From contig NZ_MQWD01000001.1 of assembly GCF_002283365.1 (NCBI RefSeq), positions 2,010,944-2,074,943 on the forward strand: a stretch of DNA of 64,000 nucleotides, read 5' to 3'. The notes beneath the pieces are model-generated. The model saw nothing but the letters and a program-made list of their open reading frames with translations. It ran no database searches and was not told the DNA's origin. Shown here one piece after another: positions 40,193 through 49,524 of the stretch; position 1 is the first letter of the stretch; every line of letters begins with the position of its first letter. A program made the translations under genes and the position numbers. The stretch comes from Rubrivirga marina. Its GTDB lineage: Bacteria > Bacteroidota > Rhodothermia > Rhodothermales > Rubricoccaceae.

Positions 40193-40804
40193 ATGTTCAC
40201 CGGCATCATCGAAGAGGTCGGCACGCTCGCCGACGTCACCCCGCTCCGAGGCGGGCGCCGCCTCCGCATCGCCTGTTCGTTCGCCGACGCGCTCCGCGTT
40301 GACGAGAGCGTGGCGGTCGACGGCGTGTGCCTGACCGTCGTGGCGCAGGACGGCGATGCGTTCGAGGCCGTCGCCGTCGAGGAGACGCTGTCCAAGACCG
40401 CCCTCGGCGACCGCGAGGCCGGCGATGGCGTCAACCTGGAACGCGCGATGGTGTTGGGCGCGCGGCTCGACGGCCACCTCGTCCAGGGCCACGTCGACGC
40501 GACCGGGACCGTCGACTCGGTCGAGGCGCTGGCCGACTCGCACCTCGTCCGGATCCGCTACCCGGACGCCGATGCGGCGTATCTCATCCCGCGCGGGAGC
40601 ATCTGCGTCGACGGCATCTCGCTGACCGTCGCCCGCCTCGACGAGCCGGAGGGCACGTTCGCCCTCGCGATCATCCCGCACACGTGGGACAAGACGACGG
40701 CCGGCCAGTGGCGCAAGGGCGAGCGCGTCAACCTGGAGTTCGACCTCGTCGGCAAGTACGTGCTGCGGGCGCAGGGCGTGGGCGCGACGAATCGTCATCG
40801 GTGA
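40193..40804 (+). CDS. ribE: Riboflavin synthase, alpha chain
   Basis: 203 residues starting with the family signature MFTGIIEEVG. It consists of two homologous lumazine-binding barrels (residues ~1-96 and ~97-195), with VDGVCLTVV in the first, GHLVQGHVDATGTV at the junction and VDGISLTV in the second, then the C-terminal helix EFDLVGKYVLR. It dismutates two 6,7-dimethyl-8-ribityllumazine molecules to riboflavin. It is cytoplasmic and acts as a homotrimer. It lies 99 bp after the flavoprotein gene. A short hairpin (CCCC AGT GGGG, ~40806) follows the stop. Confidence 0.96.
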   Translation: MFTGIIEEVGTLADVTPLRGGRRLRIACSFADALRVDESVAVDGVCLTVVAQDGDAFEAVAVEETLSKTALGDREAGDGVNLERAMVLGARLDGHLVQGHVDATGTVDSVEALADSHLVRIRYPDADAAYLIPRGSICVDGISLTVARLDEPEGTFALAIIPHTWDKTTAGQWRKGERVNLEFDLVGKYVLRAQGVGATNRHR

Positions 40805-40867
40805 ATCCCCCAGTGGGGAGACGACTCGGCAGTCTCCATCGGAGCATCCCTTAGACCGGGTATGGGT

Positions 40868-40907
40868 GACTGTCAGACAGACTCCCAAGGTGGCGGGCAG
40901 TCTGTCA
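40868..40907. promoter_or_regulatory. Dyad elements upstream of the sigma-54 promoter (possible activator site)
   Basis: CTGTC-A-GACAG at 40870-40880, and an 8-bp inverted pair GACAGACT (40876-40883) / AGTCTGTC (40900-40907). The cluster ends 13 bp before the -24 element. It could be bound by a sigma-54 activator dimer, although it lies closer than usual for such sites. Confidence 0.45.
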
Positions 40908-40920
40908 GTCGTGCCCGCGC

Positions 40921-40936
40921 TGGCACGGCGCGTGCA
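40921..40936 (+). promoter_or_regulatory. Near-consensus sigma-54 (-24/-12) promoter
   Basis: TGGCACGGCGCGTGCA: the -24 element TGGCACG is exact, and the -12 element GTGCA differs from TTGCA at one base. The GG (40922-40923) and GC (40934-40935) are at the required 11-bp register. Predicted transcription start is near 40947. It is the only such site noticed in the window. A sigma-54 activator gene lies 4 kb downstream. Confidence 0.6.
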
Positions 40937-40968
40937 AAGGTTCGGAGCACACCACGCCCCCTGGCACC

Positions 40969-41073
40969 GTGACTGCCCTCTCCATTCCCGCCCGTCTCGT
41001 CTCGACCCCGCACGCCCTCATCGTCCGCCTCGGTGCGGTCTCCGCTGCTCTCCTCGGCGTCGCCCTGTTTTAG
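40969..41073 (+). CDS. Possible 34-residue hydrophobic peptide in the sigma-54 unit
   Basis: GTG start ~22 bp after the predicted sigma-54 start site. The product is MTALSIPARLVSTPHALIVR followed by LGAVSAALLGVALF and TAG. The C-terminal half could form one membrane helix. It is very short, with no homologue known to me, and it may be chance; the transcript could equally be a small RNA. Apart from the elements listed here, the 40805-41306 gap shows no other gene. Confidence 0.3.
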   Translation: MTALSIPARLVSTPHALIVRLGAVSAALLGVALF

Positions 41074-41179
41074 ACCGAAGAACTGAACGTCGAGCGCCGG
41101 AGCCCATCGGCTCGCCCCGCCCTTCACCCCAGAGCCAGCCCTCCTCTCTTCTCAGGGCCCTCTCCGCACGCTCGATTCC

Positions 41180-41227
41180 CCGCCGCCCCGCCTGGCCCCG
41201 TAAGGCCTGCGGGGCGGCGGTTTGTTT
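41180..41227 (+). terminator. Rho-independent terminator ending the sigma-54 unit
   Basis: A perfect 12-bp stem CCGCCGCCCCGC / GCGGGGCGGCGG (41180-41191 with 41209-41220) with a 17-base loop that itself contains GGCC/GGCC, followed by TTTGTTT. It ends a transcript of about 280 nt from the sigma-54 promoter and insulates miaB. Confidence 0.85.
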
Positions 41228-41276
41228 GGGAGGCATCTCCACCGAAGCCTAGCCCGGGGCCGGGGCCCGGCGGGCG

Positions 41277-41283
41277 TAGCTTC
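41277..41283 (+). promoter_or_regulatory. TAnCTT promoter box (TAGCTTC) of miaB
   Basis: TAGCTTC, 23 bp before the miaB ATG and 50 bp after the preceding terminator. Confidence 0.45.
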
Positions 41284-41306
41284 TCCGTCCGGAAAACGCC
41301 CAGGAG

Positions 41307-42818
41307 ATGCAGCCCATCGCCGACCTCGACGTCCTCGACCTTGACCCCGAGGCGGACGCCCCCGCCCCCGTCTCGTCCGCCCCCGACGCCCGTGGGGCCG
41401 ACCAGCCCCGCGTCGTCGCGCCGCGCGCCGGCACGAACGGCCGGAGCGTCTTTATCGAGACGTACGGCTGCCAGATGAACGTGGCCGACTCCGAGCTCGT
41501 CGCCTCGATCCTCGGCGGCGAGGGCTACGCGCTGGCGGAGCGCGAGGAGGACGCCGACGTCGTCCTCATCAACACGTGCGCGATCCGCGAGAAGGCCGAG
41601 GACCGCGTGCGCGGGCGGCTCACGCACATCCGCGCTAGGAAGGAGAAGTCGCAGCCGGGCCTCCAGATCGGCGTGCTCGGGTGCATGGCCGAGCGGCTCC
41701 GGTCGAAGCTCTTGGAGCAGGAGCGGCTCGTCGACCTCGTCGTCGGGCCCGACGCGTACCGCGACCTCCCGCGGCTGCTCGCCGAGAGCCGCGACACGGG
41801 GCAGGCCGCGGTCAACGTCCAGCTCTCGCGCGAGGAGACGTACGCCGACCTCGCGCCGGTCCGCTACGACACGAACGGCGTGAGCGCGTTCGTCTCGATC
41901 ATGCGCGGGTGCGACAACATGTGCGCGTTCTGCGTCGTGCCGTTCACGCGCGGTCGCGAGCGGAGCCGGCCGGTCACGAGCATCCTGTCGGAGGTCGGCC
42001 AGCTCGTCGACGCCGGGTACAAGGAGGTCACGGTCCTCGGCCAGAACGTCAACTCGTATCGCGTGGAGCAGGACGGCTCGGCCGTCGACTTCGCCGAGTT
42101 GCTGTACCGGATCTCGCTCCTGTCGCCGGAGCTCCGGATCCGCTACTCGACGAGCCACCCGAAGGACTGCTCCGACGCGCTCCTCCACGTCCACCGCGAG
42201 CGGCCGACGGTCTGCGACTTTATCCACCTGCCCGTCCAGCACGGCAACTCGGACGTGCTCAAGCGGATGCGGCGGACCTACACGCGCGAGCACTACCTCG
42301 ACCTGGTCGAGCGCGCCCGGTCCATCGTGCCGGGCATCGCGTTCTCGACCGACCTCATCGCGGGTTTCTGCGGCGAGACGGACGCCGAGCACGCCGACAC
42401 GCTCTCGCTCATGCGCGAGGTCCAGTACGACCACGCGTTCATGTTCGCCTACTCCGAGCGGCCCGACACCTACGCCGCACGGAAGTACTCCGACGACGTA
42501 CCGGAGGCCGTCAAGAAGGCGAGGCTGACGGAGATCATCACGCTCCAGACCGAGCACTCGCTCGCCAGCAACCGCCGGCGCGTCGGGACCGAGCAGGTCG
42601 TGCTCGTGGAGGGGACTTCGAAGCGGAGCGACGACCAGCTCCGCGGGCGGACTGACACGAACCACATGGTCGTGTTCGACCGGCCGGCCGGTCTCAACAA
42701 AGGCGATTACGCCGTCGTCCGCGTCGACGACTGCACGAGCGCGACCCTCCTTGGCTCGTTCGTCCGGGCGACGACGCTGGAGGCTGAGTCCGCCCGCCTC
42801 GGTCCCGAGGCGGCGTAG
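41307..42818 (+). CDS. miaB: tRNA-2-methylthio-N6-dimethylallyladenosine synthase
   Basis: 503 residues; a ~45-residue acidic N-terminal extension precedes the core. The UPF0004 domain ([45 protein letters not shown]) holds three cluster cysteines. The radical-SAM site is [23 protein letters not shown], then GQNVNSY and [16 protein letters not shown] domain ends the protein ([24 protein letters not shown]). It methylthiolates i6A37 in tRNAs reading U-starting codons. The extreme C-terminus (SARLGPEAA) is encoded by a copy of the palindromic repeat. AGGAG lies 1 bp before the ATG, too close to be a normal ribosome site. Confidence 0.96.
   Translation: MQPIADLDVLDLDPEADAPAPVSSAPDARGADQPRVVAPRAGTNGRSVFIETYGCQMNVADSELVASILGGEGYALAEREEDADVVLINTCAIREKAEDRVRGRLTHIRARKEKSQPGLQIGVLGCMAERLRSKLLEQERLVDLVVGPDAYRDLPRLLAESRDTGQAAVNVQLSREETYADLAPVRYDTNGVSAFVSIMRGCDNMCAFCVVPFTRGRERSRPVTSILSEVGQLVDAGYKEVTVLGQNVNSYRVEQDGSAVDFAELLYRISLLSPELRIRYSTSHPKDCSDALLHVHRERPTVCDFIHLPVQHGNSDVLKRMRRTYTREHYLDLVERARSIVPGIAFSTDLIAGFCGETDAEHADTLSLMREVQYDHAFMFAYSERPDTYAARKYSDDVPEAVKKARLTEIITLQTEHSLASNRRRVGTEQVVLVEGTSKRSDDQLRGRTDTNHMVVFDRPAGLNKGDYAVVRVDDCTSATLLGSFVRATTLEAESARLGPEAA
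42794..42813. repeat. GC palindrome family copy within the miaB 3' end
   Basis: CCGCCTCGG-TC-CCGAGGCGG overlaps the last codons of miaB (translated ARLGPEA), 2 bp before the stop. The stop of the convergent ferredoxin gene follows 10 bp later. Confidence 0.8.
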
Positions 42819-42827
42819 GTCGGCGGG

Positions 42828-43220
42828 CTACTCGTCGCCGGTCGCGGGCAGCGGGCGGCGAGCAAGCAGGTGGTCCTCCACGACGCGCCCCCCGATGAGG
42901 TGCTCTTGGATGATCCGCTCCAGCACGTCGGGCGTGCAGGAGTGGTACCACGCGCCCTCGGGGTAGACGACCGCGATCGGTCCCGCGAGGCACACGCGGA
43001 GGCAGTTCGCCTTGGTCCGGTACACGCCGCCGGCCTCGCTGAGCCCGAGCTCCCTGAGGCGCCGCTTGAGGAAGGTCCACGACGCCAGGCTGGCCTCTCG
43101 GTCGGCGCACTTGGGCTTGGTTGGGTCCGCGCAGAGCAGGATGTGGCGGCGGATCTCCGGGATCCCGAGCGCGGCGACCTGTTTGGCGAGGGCGCGGTCG
43201 GTACGGGAGGTATCGGACAT
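42828..43220 (-). CDS. Thioredoxin-like 2Fe-2S ferredoxin
   Basis: 130 residues. Four cysteines in the thioredoxin-like 2Fe-2S arrangement: Cys30 ([12 protein letters not shown]), Cys38, Cys73 and Cys77 ([14 protein letters not shown]), followed by [27 protein letters not shown]. This is the NuoE-like/shethna-type small ferredoxin seen in cyanobacteria and Bacteroidota, acting as an electron carrier in the cytoplasm; its partner is unknown. It follows cutC on the same strand, separated by a perfect palindrome. Confidence 0.87.
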   Translation of the reverse strand: MSDTSRTDRALAKQVAALGIPEIRRHILLCADPTKPKCADREASLASWTFLKRRLRELGLSEAGGVYRTKANCLRVCLAGPIAVVYPEGAWYHSCTPDVLERIIQEHLIGGRVVEDHLLARRPLPATGDE

Positions 43221-43294
43221 GGAGCGAGAACTCAGGCGGCCGACGGGAAGCGAGCCGACGGCGTCTGGGTTCCGCCAACCTCGGGTCCGGCCCC

Positions 43295-43318
43295 GCCGGC
43301 CTCGGCGCCGAGGCCGGC
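43295..43318. repeat. GC palindrome family copy (GCCGGCCTCGG arms)
   Basis: Perfect 24-bp palindrome touching the last base of the cutC stop codon. Like the copy at 29287 it has GGCC outer arms. Confidence 0.82.
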
Positions 43319-43992
43319 TAGCCCAGCGCGTCGAGCGCGGCGCGGAGCCGGCGGACCTCGTCGGGATCGACGCGGGACGAGCCCGGGGCGGAGGCGCCGC
43401 TGTGAACCTCGCGAGCCCCGGTCCGCCGGACCAGCTCCGCCACGTGCCTAGCGCGGACGCCGCCGCCGGGCATTACGGTCAGACCGTCTCCCGCCCGGCG
43501 GACGAGCGCCGCCAGCCGGTCGGCATTTGTGCGCGCGGCGCCGGGGCCGCCGCCGGTGAGCACGCGGGCAGCGCCGGCGTCGAGAATCGCATCGAGCGCC
43601 TCTCCCAGATCGCGCGCCGCGTCGAACGCGCGGTGGACCGTGACGGGGTGGGGCGCGACGGCCTCCACGAGCGCCCGGAGCGCCGGCCCGTCGATCGTCC
43701 CGTCGGCCCGGAGCGCGCCCCACACGACGCCGGCCGCCCCCGCCTCGACGCCGAGGCGGGCGGACTCGCGCATCGCGGCGTGCTCGTCTGCCGAGAACGT
43801 CCACCCGTCGGCGTGCGGGCGGACCATGACCATCACCGGGAGGTCGACCGCCTCGGTGACGGCGCGGACCCAGTCGAGCGGCGGCGTCAGCCCGCCGACC
43901 TCGGCCGCGCGGCAAAGCTCGATCCGGCCGGCCCCGGCGCGGGCGGCGGCGAGCGCCGAGGCCGGGTCGAAGGCGGCGACTTCGAGGAGCAC
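43318..43992 (-). CDS. cutC: CutC family protein
   Basis: 224 residues from a GTG start ([20 protein letters not shown]). CutC motifs: [73 protein letters not shown] and REVHSGAS. The family forms a TIM barrel; a copper-homeostasis role was proposed in E. coli, but the biochemical activity is still unclear. Only 4 bp separate it from the stop of the SMP-30-like gene, so the two are co-transcribed. The coding region (~43739-43761) includes a palindrome-like stretch, but the peptide there fits the family normally. Confidence 0.9.
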   Translation of the reverse strand: MLLEVAAFDPASALAAARAGAGRIELCRAAEVGGLTPPLDWVRAVTEAVDLPVMVMVRPHADGWTFSADEHAAMRESARLGVEAGAAGVVWGALRADGTIDGPALRALVEAVAPHPVTVHRAFDAARDLGEALDAILDAGAARVLTGGGPGAARTNADRLAALVRRAGDGLTVMPGGGVRARHVAELVRRTGAREVHSGASAPGSSRVDPDEVRRLRAALDALG

Positions 43993-43996
43993 GGCC

Positions 43997-44929
43997 TCAG
44001 CGTGGGATGCGGAGGACGGTCGGGACCGGAGCGGCCTCGACGTCGAGCGTCCCGTCGTCTGAAAAATGGGCCCAGCCGCTGGCCGAGACGACGTACAGCC
44101 ACGGCCCGGCGACGGCTGCCAGCGTCGGCTCGTCGAATCGGTCGTCGCCCTCGGCGCTCGCGAGGACGTCGGCCTCAACCACGCGCGCCTCGTCGGGCGA
44201 GAGCCGCCAGCGGGCCACGCGGTGCGGCTGGACGCCGTTCTGGACGGCGTAGAGCGTGCCGCCAGCGTAGACCAAGCCGTCGGCGCCGCGGTCCTCGACG
44301 CCGGGCACGTGGGGGACGAGCGTGACCCCGCCCGTCCGGACGTCGACCGCCACGAGGCCGTAGCGGTAGTCGACCACGAACAGCCGACTCGGGTCACGGC
44401 CGAACGCGAGGCCCTGCGGGGAGTGGAGGACGCCCCGCGGCACGAGCGTCCGCAGGCTGTCGCCATCCAGCACGCGGACGGTCCCCGCCAGCCCGTCGGT
44501 CGCGTAGACCGCGCCGTCGGGGCCCACCGTGACGTCGCCGAGCGCGCCGGTGGTCTCGATGCGACCCTGGACGGCGCCCGTGGCGAGGTCGAACCGGACG
44601 AGGGCCGTTCGTCCGTGCGCCGTCGTGTCGGCGCCGCGCGCCTGCGGCCAGGCGACCGTCGCCGCCCACAGCGACCGGCGGTCGGGGCTGACGGTCATGC
44701 CGAGCACGCTCCACCGGCCCGGCGCCTCGGCGAACGGCGTCACCCGCCCGTCGCCGTCCACGCGCACGATCGTGCCCAGGTGGACGGAGCCGACGGCGAA
44801 CGACGAGTCGGGCAGGAGCGCGATGCCCTCGGCCGCGAACGCGCGGTCGTCGAGCGTGAACGCCGTCTCGGGCGCCTGCGCGCGGGCTCCGAGCGCGGCG
44901 AGGCAGAGGAGGAGGGCGAGGCGTCGCAT
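43997..44929 (-). CDS. Exported SMP-30/gluconolactonase-like beta-propeller
   Basis: 310 residues. A signal peptide (MRRLALLLCLAALGARAQA) is followed by a six-bladed propeller pattern typical of SMP-30/NHL-like proteins: AEGIALLPDSSFAVGSVHLGTIVRVDGDG, VLGMTVSPDRRSLWAAT, LGDVTVGPDGAVYATDG, SPQGLAFGRDPSRLFVVDY and GADGLVYAGGTLYAVQNG. Metal-site residues of true lactonases (Glu, Asn, Asp) cannot be assigned with certainty. Periplasmic or surface sugar-lactone hydrolysis is possible. It is first in an operon with cutC. A TACCCT box lies just upstream of the start (minus strand, ~44936). Confidence 0.8.
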   Translation of the reverse strand: MRRLALLLCLAALGARAQAPETAFTLDDRAFAAEGIALLPDSSFAVGSVHLGTIVRVDGDGRVTPFAEAPGRWSVLGMTVSPDRRSLWAATVAWPQARGADTTAHGRTALVRFDLATGAVQGRIETTGALGDVTVGPDGAVYATDGLAGTVRVLDGDSLRTLVPRGVLHSPQGLAFGRDPSRLFVVDYRYGLVAVDVRTGGVTLVPHVPGVEDRGADGLVYAGGTLYAVQNGVQPHRVARWRLSPDEARVVEADVLASAEGDDRFDEPTLAAVAGPWLYVVSASGWAHFSDDGTLDVEAAPVPTVLRIPR

Positions 44930-45095
44930 CCCGACAGGGTACGGCGCCGCTACGGGCGGCGGCAGTTGGGACCGAGTCCCTCCGCCTCGGGCGCGACGCG
45001 GGGCCCGTGACAGAATGACGGGCGGCACGGATCGTCGGGCGGCGTCGGAGGGTAAGGGGGAGCCGGGCTCAGGCGTCCTCCGCCCGGGCCGTCTC

Positions 45096-45102
45096 TAGTT
45101 TT
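45096..45102 (+). promoter_or_regulatory. TAnnTTT promoter box (TAGTTTT) of the sigma-54 activator gene
   Basis: TAGTTTT, 25 bp before the ATG, close to the Bacteroidota -7 consensus TAnnTTTG. The 44930-45095 stretch before it contains a decayed palindrome (44982-45001) and GGGAC-CGA-GTCCC at ~44968, but no gene. Confidence 0.45.
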
Positions 45103-45127
45103 CGTCCCCTCCCCGCTCACCTCCCAC

Positions 45128-46420
<1,293 letters not shown>

Positions 46421-46448
46421 GGGAGGGATCCGGGACGCGGGATGGGGG

Positions 46449-46958
46449 ATGCGGGCGGTGGTCGTCGCATCCCTCGTTGGCGCATCCCTCATCCCTCTCG
46501 CCTCGTGCGGGGTCTACTCGTTCTCCGGCGCGACCATCCCGGCTCAGCTCGAGACGGTCGCCGTGCCGCTCGCCGAGGACCGGTCGCAGGGTGGGCCACC
46601 GGGGCTCGACCGGCTCCTCACCGACGCGCTCATCGACCGGTTCGTCGACCGCTCGCGGCTCACGCTCGAGACCGACGAGGGGGAGGCCGACGCCGTCGTC
46701 CGCGCGACGATCGAGCGGTACGCCATCGCGCCGGTCGCCGTGACGGACCAGAACGTGGCCGGGCTCAACCGGGTCAGCCTCGGTGTGCGCGTGGTCGTGG
46801 AGGACCGGGTCGAGAACGAGGAGCTCCTGTCGCGGACGTTCACGGCCACGGCCGACTTCGCTCCGGCCGAGGGGCTCCAGGGCGAGGCCGACGCGTCGGC
46901 GACGGCGCTGGACCAGATCGCGCGCGACGCCTTCACGGCCGCGACCTCGGACTGGTGA
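46449..46958 (+). CDS. lptE: LptE family LPS-assembly lipoprotein
   Basis: 169 residues from MRAVVVASLVGASLIPLASC, with lipobox PLASC. It could start at an ATG at 46413 that overlaps the activator stop, adding 12 residues before a normal signal peptide, which is less likely. The mature protein begins GVYSFSGATIPAQLETVAV, the hallmark of Bacteroidota LptE, then DRLLTDALIDRFVDRSRL and LSRTFTATADFAPAEG. LptE plugs the LptD barrel and helps insert LPS in the outer membrane. A glycosyltransferase gene follows at once; there may be GTGA coupling to it. Confidence 0.88.
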   Translation: MRAVVVASLVGASLIPLASCGVYSFSGATIPAQLETVAVPLAEDRSQGGPPGLDRLLTDALIDRFVDRSRLTLETDEGEADAVVRATIERYAIAPVAVTDQNVAGLNRVSLGVRVVVEDRVENEELLSRTFTATADFAPAEGLQGEADASATALDQIARDAFTAATSDW

Positions 46959-46963
46959 CGGCC

Positions 46964-48406
46964 ATGCTCGACGTACTGATGGGCCTCGCGGGCGTCCTCT
47001 ACGGGGCGGCAGGACTCCTCCTCGCGGGCCTCGGCCTCCACGCGCTCCTCCTCGCCGCCCTCCGCACCGCGCGCCCGAGGCGGATGCTCCCGTCCGACGA
47101 CGCCGCGCCATGGCCGGCCGTCGTCGTCCAGATTCCCGTCTACGACGAGCCGCCGGCGCTCGTGGCCCGCGCGCTCGACGCCGCGCTCGCGGCCGACTAC
47201 CCCGGCCGCGTGGAAGTCCAACTCCTCGACGACTCGCCGCCCGCGGCCCGCCGCGCGAATGCCGCGCTCTGCGCCGAGCGCCGGCCGGGCGTCCGCCACC
47301 TCCCGCGCGACGCGCGCGAGGGCTACAAGGCTGGCGCTCTCGCCCACGGGCTCGCCCTCGCTGACGCCCCGCTCGTCGCCATCTTCGACGTCGACTTCCG
47401 CCCGCCGCCCGACGCGCTCCGATGCCTCGTCGCCGCCCTCCGCGCCGACCCCGGCCTCGCCTTCGTCCAGGCCCGCTGGGCCCACCCGGGCGCCGACCGG
47501 ACGCTCCTCGGGCGCGCGCAGGCGGCGGTCCTCGACCTCCACTTCGCCGTCGAGCAGACGGCGCGCGACCGGGCCGGGCTCGCGCTCCCGTTCAACGGCT
47601 CCGGCGGCGTCTGGCGCCGCGCGGCCATCGACGCCGCCGGCGGCTGGCGGGCCGACACGCTCGCCGAGGACGCCGACCTCGCACTCCGAGCGCAGGCCGC
47701 CGGCTGGCGCGCCCGGTTGGCTGAAGACATCGCCGTCCCGGCCGACCTCCCGGCGACGGTTGGGTCGTGGCGGCGGCAGCAGGCGCGGTGGGCCAAGGGC
47801 CTCGCCGAGGTCGCCCTCCTTCGCCTCGGGACGCTCTGGCGCTCGGGCCTCCCGGTCCGCAGCAAGCTGTCGCTCACCGGGCACCTCGCGCTGTCGCTGA
47901 GCCTGCCGGCGCTGCTCGTCGTCATGCTGCTCCACCCGGTGATGGCGGCGCTGGGGTGGATAGGCGCCGGGGCCGCCGTGGCGACCGTGCTCGGGCCCGT
48001 CGCGCTGGCGGGGCTCGTCGGCGCGCACGTCGTGGCGTTGCGGGCGGTCCACCCGTCGTCGTGGCGGAGGCGGCTGAGTCGGGTCCCGACGGCGCTCGTG
48101 GCGCCCGTCGTGCTCGTGGTGCCGGCGGCGCGGGCGGTCGTGGAGGCGGTGTTCGGTCGGAAGACGCCGTTCGCGCGAACGCCGAAGGGCGGGGCACGAG
48201 AGGACGAAGCGGGACGCGCGGAGATCGCGCTGGCGCTCTACTCGGTCGTCGGGCTCGTCGGTCTCGTGATGCTCGGTGCGTGGGGCGGCGTCGTGTTCCA
48301 GTCGCTCCTCGCGATCGGGACGACCGGCGCCGCCTGGTCCGTCCGGCGCATGCCCGAGGTGGAGGAGGTCGTCGCCACGGTGCCCACCGTCCGAGCCGCG
48401 GCGTAG
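46964..48406 (+). CDS. Membrane glycosyltransferase family 2 (processive, cellulose-synthase-like)
   Basis: 480 residues from ATG 46964; a GTG at 46955 overlapping the lptE stop (GTGA) is an alternative. An N-terminal membrane helix is followed by a GT-A domain with VVVQIPVYDEPP, LLDDSPP, FDVDFRPP (DxD), GSGGVWRRAAI, LAEDADLALRAQ (catalytic Asp region) and QQARWAKG (QxxRW). The order of motifs is that of processive hexosyltransferases (cellulose synthase, hyaluronan synthase, mannan synthase). Three or four C-terminal membrane helices complete the protein. No PilZ domain is seen. The sugar is unknown. Sharing a cluster with lptE suggests a role in envelope polysaccharide. Confidence 0.88.
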   Translation: MLDVLMGLAGVLYGAAGLLLAGLGLHALLLAALRTARPRRMLPSDDAAPWPAVVVQIPVYDEPPALVARALDAALAADYPGRVEVQLLDDSPPAARRANAALCAERRPGVRHLPRDAREGYKAGALAHGLALADAPLVAIFDVDFRPPPDALRCLVAALRADPGLAFVQARWAHPGADRTLLGRAQAAVLDLHFAVEQTARDRAGLALPFNGSGGVWRRAAIDAAGGWRADTLAEDADLALRAQAAGWRARLAEDIAVPADLPATVGSWRRQQARWAKGLAEVALLRLGTLWRSGLPVRSKLSLTGHLALSLSLPALLVVMLLHPVMAALGWIGAGAAVATVLGPVALAGLVGAHVVALRAVHPSSWRRRLSRVPTALVAPVVLVVPAARAVVEAVFGRKTPFARTPKGGAREDEAGRAEIALALYSVVGLVGLVMLGAWGGVVFQSLLAIGTTGAAWSVRRMPEVEEVVATVPTVRAAA

Positions 48407-48489
48407 CGCTCGGGGGCGTCCCGACTTCACGAGGCGACCCGAACCGGACTCGCCGATCGGCGTGAACGGCGTAACACATCTGTAACGAC

Positions 48490-49524
48490 GTGCCCGCCCT
48501 CGCGACTCCCGCCTCGGCCGCCCTGGAGGTCCTCGACGCCCACCGCGTCCGCGTCGCCGGGTTGCCGGGCGTTCGCTACCGGCTCCGTCGGCTCCACCCC
48601 TACACCGGCCACGACGACCTCGACGAGGCGTTCGCCACCTTCGAGGCCATCGTCGTCCCGCCAGTGGACGGCCGCAGCGGAGCACCTGCGGTGACGCTCC
48701 TGAACGGCATCACGAAGGGGATGGACCGGAGCGTGCCGGCGGCCACGGCGCTCGCCCGTGCCGGCTTCGGCGCCGTCCTCGTGGACACCCCGCTCGGCGG
48801 CGTCCGCCGACCGACTTCCGGGCACCCCGGCGCCGACCTCGCCGCGCTCGTCCGCCGCGGCGTGGCGCTCGACGTGCCCTTCGCCCGGACGATGTTCGAC
48901 GGCGTCGCGGCCGACCTCCCGGCCGTCCTCGCTTTCGCTGAGGCGGAGCACGGGCTCGGGGCCGAACGGCGCGCCCTCTTCGGCGTCAGCTTCGGATGTC
49001 TGCTGTCGAGCCTCGCGTTCGCCCGCGACGGCGTCGGCGACCGGCTGTTCGGGGCGATCGGGCACCCCGACCTCGGGGCGATGGCGCGCGGGCTCGTGGA
49101 TGGCTTCGCGCGGTTCTCGGGCCTCCCGCCCGCGCTCGTCGCCACGGGCCTCCGCCTCGGCGGCGTCGCGGACGCGGCGGCCCGGCGCTACGGCGGCGAG
49201 CCAGCCGTCGGGATGCTCCAGTTCGCGCGGCTGCTCCACACGGTCGGCCGCGGCGGTCGCGCCCTCGACGGCCTCGATCCGATCCGGTTCGCTTCGACGG
49301 TCTCCGCCGACCGGCCCGTCCACATTCTCGCGGGCGCCGAGGACCCCGTGGCCCCGACCGCCGACGTCCGCCGGGCCTCCGAGGCGTTCGCGGCGTCGAG
49401 CGTCGAGGTGCTACCTGGCCTCGGGCACGGCTGGTACCCCGGCGCCGCGCCGCCCGGCGCGGTCTCGTTCGAGCGGGCCTGCGGCGCGTGGCTCGTCCGC
49501 CACCTCGCCGATTGGCTCGACTAA
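48490..49524 (+). CDS. Alpha/beta-hydrolase-like protein
   Basis: 344 residues from a GTG start (VPALATPASAALEVLDAHRV). The fold shows GVSFGC as a GxSxG nucleophile elbow, an acid in LAGAEDPVAPTADV and a final His in LPGLGHGWYPG. Residues 1-60 form an N-terminal beta extension with no signal peptide. No specific family or substrate is recognised; carboxylesterase or dienelactone-hydrolase-type activity is possible. The stop TAA overlaps the stop TAG of the convergent M23 gene by 3 bp. In the short leader, GTAAC occurs twice (48467-48486). Confidence 0.75.
   Translation: MPALATPASAALEVLDAHRVRVAGLPGVRYRLRRLHPYTGHDDLDEAFATFEAIVVPPVDGRSGAPAVTLLNGITKGMDRSVPAATALARAGFGAVLVDTPLGGVRRPTSGHPGADLAALVRRGVALDVPFARTMFDGVAADLPAVLAFAEAEHGLGAERRALFGVSFGCLLSSLAFARDGVGDRLFGAIGHPDLGAMARGLVDGFARFSGLPPALVATGLRLGGVADAAARRYGGEPAVGMLQFARLLHTVGRGGRALDGLDPIRFASTVSADRPVHILAGAEDPVAPTADVRRASEAFAASSVEVLPGLGHGWYPGAAPPGAVSFERACGAWLVRHLADWLD

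Noticed and set aside
40866-41252. 128-codon plus-strand frame in the gap before miaB
   Set aside because: It runs through the sigma-54 promoter and the terminator hairpin, is Arg/Pro/Ser-rich and has no family resemblance.
43738-43762. Palindrome-like sequence inside cutC as a third captured repeat
   Set aside because: The peptide there ([16 protein letters not shown]) aligns with CutC proteins without any insertion, so codon use rather than insertion explains it.
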